Below are positions 47,959 through 57,700 of a DNA stretch of 64,000 nucleotides, piece after piece. Source of the DNA: Pelodera strongyloides (Eukaryota; Nematoda; Chromadorea; Rhabditida; Rhabditidae); NCBI GenBank assembly GCA_036852015.1, contig JAANDG010000027.1, positions 1-64,000 of the forward strand, read 5' to 3'. The translations under genes were made by a program, and so were the position numbers. The notes under the pieces are model-generated. The model had not been told where the DNA came from. It was given only the letters and a program-made list of their open reading frames with translations, and did no database searches. Every line of letters begins with the position of its first letter. Within the stretch, counting starts at the first letter, position 1.

Positions 47959-49521
47959 ATGAAAGTAATCAAAAAATGGGTACAAAAGTTGAAAAACTCG
48001 ACCAATCATGAGATCGAGTTATCACCATTGTTCAACAATATTAATCAGGAAAATACAGAAATGAACAATGAGGAAGTGAAGTGTGCAAAGAAACTTCTAA
48101 TTCGGCAACACCAGAAGCGAAATTTAGAAAAAATTGAACAATTAAAAAGAAGGACACATGTCTTCCAGGACGAAGATTCTATCTATAGAATCAAAGGAAG
48201 ACTTGGAAACATAGAAATAGCAAGAAACCGACATCCGATTATAATTTACGCAGAAGACAATCTGCATCGACTCATTATACGATATTATCACGAGAAAAAT
48301 GGTCATTGCGGACTCAACCACACTCTCAGTAGTCTGAGACAACAATTTTGGATACCAAAAGGAAGGCAAACCGTCAAGAAGGTAATTTCTAAGTGCATAA
48401 TATGCAAAAAGCAAAACGCAAGACCATATAGATACCCAGATATGTCAGATCTACCGACAAAAAGAGTCACCAGATCAAAGCCATTCCAACATATTGGAGT
48501 AGACTATGCAGGCCCAATAAATTTGCTCAATAAGATAACAAAAGAGGTAATTAAAGTATGGGTGGTTCTGTTTACTTGTATGAGTACGAGATTGATTCAC
48601 CTCGAGATGGTACACGATCTGTCAGGAAAAAGCTTCATAGATTCACTACGACGCTTTATTGGTAGACGAGGAAAACCAGATTCCATCACGTCCGACAATG
48701 GTACCAATTTCGTGTTTTCTGCGAAAATATTACAGAAAGAGTTAGAGATGAAAACCAGTCAATCCACGGGTATTACATGGAGGTTTATCACACCACATGC
48801 CCCATGGAAAGGTGGCTTTTATGAAAGATTAATAGGATCTGTTAAAACTACATTATCAAAATTACAGGAAAAAGACAAATACACACACGAGGAATTTCCT
48901 ACCATTTTGGTAGAAACTGAAGCTATCATAAACAGCAGACCTCTAACATATACCTCATCGGAGGCGGATTGGGAAAGTTTGCGACCAGTCGACTTCATTA
49001 CACCAGGTCTGCAGATTACACCAACAATTGAATTCAAAGAAAATGCAGATAGAGATCCTGACTTCATTAGCAACCCAAATCGGGATACATTATTAAAAAG
49101 CATGAAAAATACGCAACTCAAGCTTGATAGAATTTGGAAAATATGGAAAGAAGTATATATTGAGGAATTGAGAGAGAAACAGAGAAAAGAATTTAATCAA
49201 AAGGAAAGAAGATCACCACAAACCCCAGAACCGGGATCAGTGGTACTAGTTGTAGATCAGCTACAACCCAGAAATAAATGGAATTTAGCATTAATTACCA
49301 GGTTGATACCGAGTTCTGACGGCAATATTAGAACGGCAGAGATAAAGCAAGGAAATAATAGAGTTACCACTAAGGCCATAAATCACCTCATTCCACTAGA
49401 AATACATGTTTCTTTGGAAAACAATGAACAACCCCCAAGAAGGAATCCAACACGGACAACCAGATTCCAAGGGACATATATGCAAGATAATGAGGAATAT
49501 GGAAGACGAGGAATAACGTAA
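47959..49521 (+). CDS. BEL/Pao integrase with C-terminal DUF5641-like domain
   Basis: Intact 520-aa frame with an ATG start. It has the HHCC zinc-binding N-domain (HEKNGHCGLNHTL around residues 111-123, CIICKK at 146-151) and the DDE catalytic core: D182 (IGVDYAGP), D246 (SDNGTNF) and E289 (FYERLIGSVK). A C-terminal region near residues 425-480 resembles the DUF5641 domain typical of BEL/Pao. The enzyme joins element cDNA to host DNA. In a complete element this would be the end of a longer Pol polyprotein; here the RT and RNase H upstream are missing. All catalytic residues are present. Confidence 0.92.
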   Translation: MKVIKKWVQKLKNSTNHEIELSPLFNNINQENTEMNNEEVKCAKKLLIRQHQKRNLEKIEQLKRRTHVFQDEDSIYRIKGRLGNIEIARNRHPIIIYAEDNLHRLIIRYYHEKNGHCGLNHTLSSLRQQFWIPKGRQTVKKVISKCIICKKQNARPYRYPDMSDLPTKRVTRSKPFQHIGVDYAGPINLLNKITKEVIKVWVVLFTCMSTRLIHLEMVHDLSGKSFIDSLRRFIGRRGKPDSITSDNGTNFVFSAKILQKELEMKTSQSTGITWRFITPHAPWKGGFYERLIGSVKTTLSKLQEKDKYTHEEFPTILVETEAIINSRPLTYTSSEADWESLRPVDFITPGLQITPTIEFKENADRDPDFISNPNRDTLLKSMKNTQLKLDRIWKIWKEVYIEELREKQRKEFNQKERRSPQTPEPGSVVLVVDQLQPRNKWNLALITRLIPSSDGNIRTAEIKQGNNRVTTKAINHLIPLEIHVSLENNEQPPRRNPTRTTRFQGTYMQDNEEYGRRGIT

Positions 49522-49625
49522 GAAGTTTAATTTTATGCCCATTCAGCACCCCCCCCCAAGTCCCGCGTGGCAGGCGTCTCTACTAGTCCCCAATAACGGT
49601 GCTAAGAAAAAAAACTTGTTGGGAG

Positions 49626-50041
49626 TGTTGTAACTCTCGTATTAATACCCGATCGTCACAACTGAATCATATTATGTAACACGATAGTTTGCTATATTCG
49701 TCTTATATGTAAATAGTGCTGAATTAGCACCTCACTAGACTGAATATAAGGGCCACGCGCCCACCCGCTAATCACTTGTCTTACTTGCAGGCCTAGTATT
49801 GGGGATCAGGCCCCCCACCTCTGCTACAGTACTCCACGACAGTACTCTCAACGCCGCGTACTACCGCTCGGTCTGGTGTGCCCCTCCTCCCTTCTGGAGC
49901 TGGCCTGGAAGACCCCGCAACTGTGCACCCCGTCAACCCTCTAAGCCATTCATATTCTTGGCTGCCGTTACCTCTGAATAAACGGTTATACGCTGAACTA
50001 TTGTCGTATCTTCACGGTTAATCCTTGGGCAGGGATTAACA
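49626..50041 (+). repeat. Right LTR of the BEL/Pao element
   Basis: Same length and ends as the left LTR, followed by the CCCGG duplication at 50042-50046. Differences from the left copy are near 49682 and 49850. Confidence 0.9.
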
Positions 50042-50367
50042 CCCGGGGTGAATGTGGATAAAAAGTAGTGTGTATATATTGTAATAAACGCTGCTAATAA
50101 AAAATAACATGAAATCGTAAATATATGCTTATTTTGATGGGCCTTTCCCTTTAACACTTGATGACACATCAAAACTGGATAAAAAAGGTCAGTTTTATTC
50201 TTCACGCTCATAGATTCCGAAAAGAGCCATTTTCACCGCTGAATTTTCCCGGGGGAACTATTCCCTGGGAACAGAAAATAGCATTCTAATGTGCGAGACG
50301 CAGCGGGAAAGGTAACTGAGAGTGGTGAATATGTATGGAATATGGACTCTATTCTACTAGGTACTAT

Positions 50368-50912
50368 TCATACATGATGCACATTTAAGCACGCCTCAGA
50401 CCTGCGCAACGGTCTGCTCGGGGGTGGCGTGGGCGGTCTTGCGGGCTCTGTGAAGTCATAACTAGCTCTAAGGTAGTCCATACGGTCCACCACCAAATTA
50501 TGCATCTCGGTAGCGTTGTTATCATTCCGCTCGGACGGTTGCTCCTTTGTGTCGCGAAAACGGATAACGACGTAGAGGAACCAGCAGCAGAGGACTGAAA
50601 TGAGGGAGTGTCATGGTGTCAAGGTGTCAAAGTATACGTGGAGACATACTCCACATGGGTGTCAAGTGGCGGACCCATTGATATTTGTGGTAGGGTTCAA
50701 GGAGTCAAGGTGTCTATAACCCTTAATTGTGTCAAGAAGAGAAAAATACAACGACACAGCGTATGGGTGTGTGTCAAACACGAACTAAGCGGTGATTAAA
50801 AAGGACAAGTATTACTGACAATATAAACAAACTTACAGATCAAGCACAGACACAGTGCAAATGTTATGCCGATCGTCAGACGTGCGTAGATGTCAGATTC
50901 AATTTGTACGGA
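50368..50912 (-). CDS. C-terminal exons of an unidentified single-pass membrane protein
   Basis: Two exons, 50912-50837 and 50594-50368, join in phase (GT-AG) into a membrane helix (ARLTIGITFALCLCLIFLCC, continuing WFLYVVIR), then a cytosolic tail with a Pro-rich end (PARPPTPPPSRPLRR), and a stop. Earlier exons were not found in the next 2.4 kb, which is repeats and AT-rich DNA. The family is not recognised. It could be the tail of a receptor or enzyme, or a remnant. The PPTPPP stretch might bind SH3 domains. Confidence 0.5.
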
Positions 50913-50919
50913 CTGTAAT

Positions 50920-51728
50920 TAGCAGGGCAATTATGTAAGAAACTAGGAACCACAACAGATGTGAAATCTCTACCCACTTATAAACCCGTTTAAATCACTC
51001 TCCGAATCGGTGTAGGTGTTACGTGTTACTGAACATAAAATGTTGTCTGACAACTCTAATCAGTCATTTCTTTAAAGAGGGATAACACCTTATTTAGATT
51101 TGTTGTGCAACCACATCCAATGTATTTATGCAAATTGTAAGTCGGGGTCAAATTGGGGGACGTGCTACCAGGCTCATTTGAAAATAATGCATGGAAACGC
51201 AGTTAGTCTGTATATGTTTGAAAACTTGGTATATACAATATACCTAAAGTAAATATGCACCCTCTTTTCACTGTTCGGTTCTAATATTTAAATATTTAAA
51301 TATTTATTGACACATTAAAATGTGTGCATCAATATGTTGAAAGATATTCAGCGACAATTGAATGGCCGTAGCTTTAATTATTAAAAGTAAAATTAATTAT
51401 AAACTTTATTTCTAATAGAATTTACACTATAGAATGTATGCATCCGATTGAGGAAAAGAACAATAATTTTTTTATTCCTCTCTAGGAAGGAAATAAAATG
51501 CAGTTATGCAAAATTACAAAAACCAGATGTTCTATCGCTTTAAATTGAAAACTTTTCTTCTACTGTTCAACCACTCTGTTCTTCTACTGCACGTTTCCCG
51601 CTAAACAAAAATAAATCCCGCGTGTCCTGTCAGGCTAGCACCCAATCCCACAAAATAAGAAAAGTCGCATGTTTCCTGATACATTAGCCAATCATGTCCC
51701 GCAATTAAACATTAGGCGAGACCTTGTC
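50920..51728. other. Repeat-rich intergenic stretch
   Basis: Includes a dispersed repeat at 51307-51385 that recurs at 56030-56104 (TTGACACATTAAAATGTGTG start), and TTAAAGAGGGATAACACC at 51073, a diverged palindrome terminus. No gene was recognised. Confidence 0.45.
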
Positions 51729-52117
51729 TTAAAGGGACGGCCCATCAAAGTAAAACCTATATTTACGAAACGTTCATAATGTGCATTTTTATTACAATAT
51801 ATACAAACAAATTTCACCTACTTTCGCCCTCGAGGACTTTTTCCGATGTGCTCATCCTCATATGTATACCATAAAGCTGCAGACTTCCAAGGTGTATATG
51901 CAAATTTAGCTCGCATTTTAATTTCTTGATAAATTTGCGTAGACAGCTTCGATCTCTGCAGTTTTACGGTATACATATGATGATGAGCACATCGGAAAAA
52001 GTCCTCGAGGGCGAAAGTAGGTGAAATTTGGTTTGTATATATTGCAATAAAAATGCTCTATACACATTATGAATACGTCGTAAATATAGGTTTACTTTGA
52101 TGGGCCTGTCCCTTTAA
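51729..52117. mobile_element. TTAAAGGGACGGCCCATC palindrome, full copy
   Basis: TTAAAGGGACGGCCCATCAA is mirrored by TTGATGGGCCTGTCCCTTTAA-type sequence at the right end. The arms are highly complementary over about 170 bp, with the shared block TCGGAAAAAGTCCTCGAGGG. It is the intact relative of the element into which the BEL/Pao element inserted at 45.96 kb. Non-coding. Confidence 0.8.
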
Positions 52118-52972
52118 CGGCAAGGCCCCTGATTAGCGCTCGCACTAAGAACCGAATCACGCGTTTCCCGCTTGTTTGGGAGGAAACGTGGGATTACGAT
52201 TACCGCTAAAGTGCGAATGTGGAACATAGCAGTGGCAAGAATAGTCTTCCCGTGCTTCCCACCGTTTAATAAGAATAATGGAACGTACATTTGTATTTCT
52301 TCGACTATATTCCATTTGGTCGATCACTGCCATTTTTCCAGGCAAAAAGTGGAAGAAAACTTGCATTTAGTAGCTCAAACGCATGAAAAAAATACTAATT
52401 ATTGGGCGCAAAAGCTGTCGCTACCAATAAGCCAACAGGTGCTAGTACAACGGGTCGTGTAGTTACAAAACAATGAACTTTATGAACATCATATCTCAAA
52501 TGCGTAAATAGAACTTGCAGCAACACTAACTAGAATTGTAGAACGTTCAAGTAAACCAGCATTCGAAAACAGTCAACGATAATATTTGGGTTGTTTGGTC
52601 GAATAGTTGACGCCAAAAGATCCGTAGTTGGATTATTCTGTACTTACGACAATCAGAGCTACAGTAATTCTAAGCAACGACTCTCTCCAATTAACGACTT
52701 TTAACACACTACTCCTAAGCAACGACTCTCTCCAATTAACGACTTTTAACACACTTTTAACTTTTAACACACTACTCCAAACACACTACGACTTTTAACA
52801 CACTACATTTACTTCTTCAAACATTTACTTAAGAACAAGAAAGAATAATGAACATAACTTTTCTCTCACTAATAATCATAGCAATTTGTCTAATGAGCAA
52901 GTTGAGCCGCAGTGCAAATTTGCTAGAAAAAAAGACACTATAAGAAGTAATGTAGGTGCAGTAATGCTGAAG
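52118..52972. other. Intergenic stretch with a short tandem repeat
   Basis: A unit starting CTAAGCAACGACTCTCTCC and ending TTTTAACACACTACTC is duplicated at about 52668-52757, followed by partial units to 52806. No gene was recognised. Confidence 0.5.
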
Positions 52973-53153
52973 TTAAAGCGAAATACCGGCCAATTTTTGA
53001 AACGCATCTCAAGCACTTGCATTCCTATGCATTTTTGAACGTGGGTTCTAATTGGGGTCTAGTTTTTATTCTAATTTTTGCTCATTTGCATATGCTGCAT
53101 AAGAAAGCAGGTGTACCAATGCGTTTCAAAAACCGGCCGGTATTTCGCTTTAA
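52973..53153. mobile_element. TTAAAGCGAAATACCGG palindrome, full copy
   Basis: TTAAAGCGAAATACCGGCCA at the left and CCGGCCGGTATTTCGCTTTAA-type sequence at the right, about 180 bp. The body has the same GCATATGC-type centre as the 33988 copy. Confidence 0.8.
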
Positions 53154-53315
53154 AAGAAAGTGGCAACCAACATCGATTAAGAAAATGCTTCTGTTGTTAC
53201 CAATGAACAGATTTGTGGCTGTGTTTATGCAAGAAATAGTCGTTAGGAATATATAAGAAAGCGGATACATATTTTATTAAATTTACAATTGTACACAGGA
53301 CTTATTGATTATTTT

Positions 53316-53766
53316 TTAGAATTTCGTCTCCGGTCTAGCTTCGAGCCACTTGTGCAGGGCTGGAATGGAGCGAACCTTCTCCTTGTGAGCGAGAACCTAA
53401 ATTACTATTTTTTTATTTTTTTATTTTTTATTTATATTTTTTGTGCGAGAGTATGACAGAGGGATAGAGTCAGAGATAAAGATAGAGATAAAGGCACAGA
53501 GAGAGAGATCAACACAGAGATAAACATAAAGAGAGAGAGGGAATATTTTTAAACAGATAGAGAAAGAGAGGGACAGAGAGAGAGAGGGAGAGAGATAGAG
53601 TAGGAGAGGAGAGGGAGAGACAGAGGAAAAGATAAATAGATAAAGAGGCATAAAGAAATCTAATAGATACCTCCGGATACGGTTCAGCGACATCCTTGAC
53701 GTAAGTTTGGAAGGTGTTCACCATCTCGGCGATGAGCAGATCCACCCAGGAGACCTTGTCACCGAC
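53316..53766 (-). pseudogene. C-terminal exons of a sigma-like glutathione S-transferase (orphan)
   Basis: Two in-phase exons: 53766-53671 (VGDKVSWVDLLIAEM and following) and 53396-53316 (VLAHKEKVRSIPALHKWLEA, then RPETKF and stop). They match the end of the GST C-terminal all-alpha domain, where GDxxxWxDLL is the conserved N-capping and hydrophobic staple region, and IPALHKWLEARP is the last helix. A complete enzyme needs about 150 more N-terminal residues with the glutathione site. No such exons lie between here and the phosphatase stop at 54740. Either the front was lost or it is far away. Not a complete gene in this window. Confidence 0.7.
53458..53640. repeat. (GA)n-rich simple repeat in a GST intron
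   Basis: Degenerate GA/GATA sequence between the two GST exons. Confidence 0.8.
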
Positions 53767-53907
53767 CTGCGGAAAATTAGATAATTGATAATTAGATAAT
53801 TAGGATAATTGGATAATTATGGTAATAATGTAAAGATGGACATAGAGAACACTTCAGCATTAGTTATGCATGTCTACCGGACTTCGGAATCGCATCACAA
53901 GTTTTTT

Positions 53908-54018
53908 TCATATTCTCTCTATCTCTCTCTCTATCTCTCTCTCTCTATCTCTCTATCTATCTATCCCTACCTCTCACCCTCTCCCTCTCTCCCCTCCTCT
54001 CTCTCTCGCGCGCGCGCT
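53908..54018. repeat. (CT)n/(CTAT)n simple repeat
   Basis: About 110 bp of CT-rich sequence ending in a short CGCGCG block. Upstream of the GST exons; no promoter assigned. Confidence 0.85.
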
Positions 54019-54529
54019 CTCTGATATATATATACTCTTGTCTGATATATATATACATCGTTTATTCACATAGGGCAAAAAAAAGACAAAAGCAACTAAT
54101 ACTATTTAGTCACAGGTATGTACACAACAGTGCTAGCAAATCGAAGCTGTGTAATCTACCGTATTTCTGATATGCTACCCAAACAAAGCACGAAAAAAGG
54201 ACAGAATGACAAAGAATAGCATCAAGATGTCGAAAAAATTAAATCACAAAGTTGATGAGGTAAAAATATAAGTTATGAGTATTATGACTAACAGGTAACT
54301 TGGTTGAATATGACAGGCACACAGCAAGTTACGACAATTCTTTATAGAAACCAGCATACCTATTTTGTTCTTCTTTTAGAAAGATCATGGTTTAATGGTT
54401 TGCTCACATAATAAACAGAAAAACACGAAAATTTCAAATAACGAAGTCACCTACTAATAAAGGTCCATCATTCTTACAATCTTATTATTCAAAGGAGGAG
54501 AAGAGTTTACTTTTTTGTTTGTGTGAATT

Positions 54530-54712
54530 AAAACGGAATTCTACGTTTCAGACGTTTGGCGTAAGTAGTCCCTTTTTCTATTTTAAGCACAGTCGAATAT
54601 TGCTACACAAACTTGACGATTCAGACATTTCATATAAGTGTGCCGTATGCAGTATGACTATTTTAGCAGGATCGCCTGAGTGGTCGCCTCAGGCGGTGAT
54701 AACGGTCTGGTA
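54530..54712. repeat. Older dispersed repeat, uninterrupted copy
   Basis: Aligns in order with three pieces at 37250-38215 and shows the state before two palindromic elements inserted there. Non-coding. Confidence 0.6.
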
Positions 54713-54739
54713 AGTAAATAATGATGGCTGTTATTTTCT

Positions 54740-57700
54740 CTACAAGGGGGTGTCGGAATTCATTTGTTTCTTCACGTCAACGTAGAGAAAGAGAAGAAAG
54801 AAGAATAGAAGTCCGAAGAGGATCATCAGGACGAGGAACACCCACGTGGCCGCTGAAGCAATGCATAGGAGTTAGAGCCTGATTATGCAAATTTCTATAA
54901 GAATATGCAAATTTCTAAAGAATATGCAAATCTCTAAAGAATATGCTAACTTCTAAACGAATGATTGAAATATTGATGAAAAATGTAGCGAGGCAATTGC
55001 ACACAACTTACTCGGACCCGGAGCTCGCGCCTGTAGCTTATGACTTGCTCTTGAGAGGTACCGCTCTTATTGTTAGTTAGGCTTCGCGTTTGGAGATAAG
55101 GTACAAAAAAATGAGAAAAATATATACTTGTAAAATACTCCCATTCTGAATTGATATTCGGACAGAGTTCCCATTCCGGATCCTCACTTGTGTACTCATC
55201 ACAACATTCGAGAAAGTGATCCTGAAAGGACAGTTAAAGCGGAATAACACGTGGTTTTGAGTTCCGTTCTGTTCATCTAACACATGGACTGTGACTTTGA
55301 AACGTATCCTTCTAACACACGTTTGTAATACAATTGGTGCGACTGCGGAATAAGTGCTAATGCCCAATTGGCCTGATGCGTTCAGCGCAGCGTAGAACTA
55401 CCACGCTTGAATTGTATTTGATATGCCCAGAGTCTACTTCTTACCAGATTACACTGTTCCTGCCTCCTCGTACAATTTCTCACACTGCCTGTGACTTCGA
55501 AGAATTCGGTATCGTCTGGAAGCATGCGGAACATTACCTGGAAAGGGTAAGGTTTAGATACCATCGAAGCTTCTAACGAATTGAAGAGGTAAATTAAGAA
55601 AAAAGAGAGATGGAGGAAGTCAGAAACGATAAATACAGAGAAGGGGATATTCAGAAAAGAGAGAGAGAAGACAGAGAGAGAGAAGACAGAGAGAGAGATA
55701 GAGTGGGAGAGAGAGAGAGAGAGAGAGAGAAAGAGACTAGTCAATTAGTTAGCACCTTGACTCTCGGCCTTCCATCGATGCTCCACAGTTCAAAGAGAAA
55801 AGCGGATCCAAACTCTGCGAGTCTTCCCCTTCCGATAGTCAGATCGTAGACATTCAGAGCATCAGCCAGAGCCATCATTGTCAAGTCCTCCTAAATGATA
55901 TTTGGTCAAGGAAACGAAATCTTGGGCGTCAAGCAAAGCTCTTACACTGTCGCTTATTTGGTTGACAATGGTTACGGACAACTACATCCCTCATGCATCA
56001 TGACAACAACCAATTGTTGAAGACAGTTATTGACACATTAAAATGTGTGCATCAATATGATGAAAGATATTCAGCGACAATTGAATGGCCGTAGTTTTAA
56101 TTATCTTAAAAAATTAATGTGAGCATTCGTACAATTGTTGAAGACAGTTATTCGCCTCGGTTGTGCTCATGTACTTTAGTTTTCGTGCGCGTTAATGGCC
56201 GTAGGTATACCGGCCAGTTTTTGAAACACATCGAGTACACCAGCATTCTTATGCAGTATGCAAATGAACATACATTACAATTAAAAATCGAGCTAAATTC
56301 GAGTAAATTATCATACATAGGTAAGAGTTCAGTTGACCACGCCCACGATGCGTTTCAAAAACCAGCCGGTATTTCGCTTTAATATGATATTAGGCACGGT
56401 ATTAAGTATTCGTATATTTAGCAGTTGTAGCACAGACACTTTTATTGATGGCAGTAGGCATTATCGATTTAATTAAATAAAATTTGTTTTACGCTTCAAG
56501 AGCGTGCACCTTTCTTCAAGGGAGTTCAAAATACAATTTCAAGGTTTTCTTATAACACGTTCCACAGAGGTCTGAGCAGTAGGACGTGAGGTATTTCGTT
56601 ATCGATTTAGAGAAAAGATAAAGTGTCCCACTTCACTCGCCAGACACTCACCGTACAGTAGGACGTGAACTTGTGAAACTCAAATTCCTCGCACTCGTCC
56701 TCTTCATCCGACATCGCATACTTGCTGTGCTTCCGGGTACATCTGCAAGAAAGTGTGCTATATCAAGTGGTTTTGAAACGTACACAGAACAGCAGCATTT
56801 CCATGCATTTTATGAAAATTAAGTTCCAAATTGCGCCGCAATTGCCAAGAAGGGAACATACGCGTCTAAACTAATTTCGTGTGCTTTAGGCGTGAGATAG
56901 GCTAGCGAAATTTGGACTTTGGCGAGTCATTCAAAATATGTTGCCAAAAGTGCGTCAGATCATGGCGACTCTTTTCTATGGATAATGAACGGTTCGCTCG
57001 GTCCCGTCGCAAAACTATGATGGAGTGCGCGGCTGTATATTGGCACTTCGGTGCCGCGCCAAAGAAAAGTTTCGAGGTCTGGTGTACACTCACGTCCACG
57101 CAAGACGGAAATTCTCTTGTATTGTGTGCAAAAGGAGTCCGGACTTTGTCTGAATTATATCCGGATCGTGATTCGGACCGACACCGGCAATGTAGGCCAA
57201 GTACTGAAAGAATTTTAAAGATACTTTTTTATAGGTTTAAGCGTTTAAGGTCTTTAAGGCCTTTAAGGCCTTAAATAAGATTACTGTCACGCTAACTTTA
57301 GAGAATGTAGAGCGTAAGGCTCACATCACACGATATAAAGGTTAAAAGGTTAAGGTTAGACCCGCCCGTCTTCGCAAGAGATCTGAACTCCGCGCGGGTC
57401 CCGTGCCTGAAATACACGGCCCGGCCTGCACATTCTTTTTCCTGGCGGTGGCTCGAAGAGAGGATATTTTCAAAGTACAAAGAATGCGAATAACTTACTT
57501 CATATATAATGCCCTCCAATTCGTCTGTGACTGATTGATTATACCATCCGGGCAATGGGAGACCGTCCTTTCGCTGGAAATAAAAAATGTTTATGGAAAC
57601 CGGAAAGTTTCTTACAATTTCTTACGCTGCGGGCTGCTCCGTCAATTTCTATACTAATAAGGTATTAGGTAAAAGTACGATTACATCAGGCTACTTAGAA

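Larger units (their letters stand above)
45966..50041 (+). mobile_element. BEL/Pao LTR retrotransposon, internally rearranged
   Basis: Two 416-bp LTRs (TGTTG...TTAACA) flank about 3.2 kb. The LTRs differ at only two positions, so insertion is recent. The interior has a possible primer-binding site (TGGTGCACC at about 46385), a 128-codon frame, an inverted LTR fragment (about 47456-47858) and a long integrase-type ORF. Recognisable gag, protease and reverse transcriptase are absent. The element is therefore not autonomous, yet it moved as a unit, since its target duplication is exact. It was presumably copied by enzymes from a complete relative. Confidence 0.9.
45642..50154. mobile_element. 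Palindromic element split by the BEL/Pao insertion
   Basis: 45642-45960 and 50047-50154 together make one palindrome of the AGGGACAGGCCCATCAAAGT family: the left end resembles, and the right end (TTGATGGGCCTTTCCCTTTAA) mirrors, the full copy at 51729-52117. The break occurs at the CCCGG within a CCCCGGGG block of one arm, where the LTR element inserted. Confidence 0.7.
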
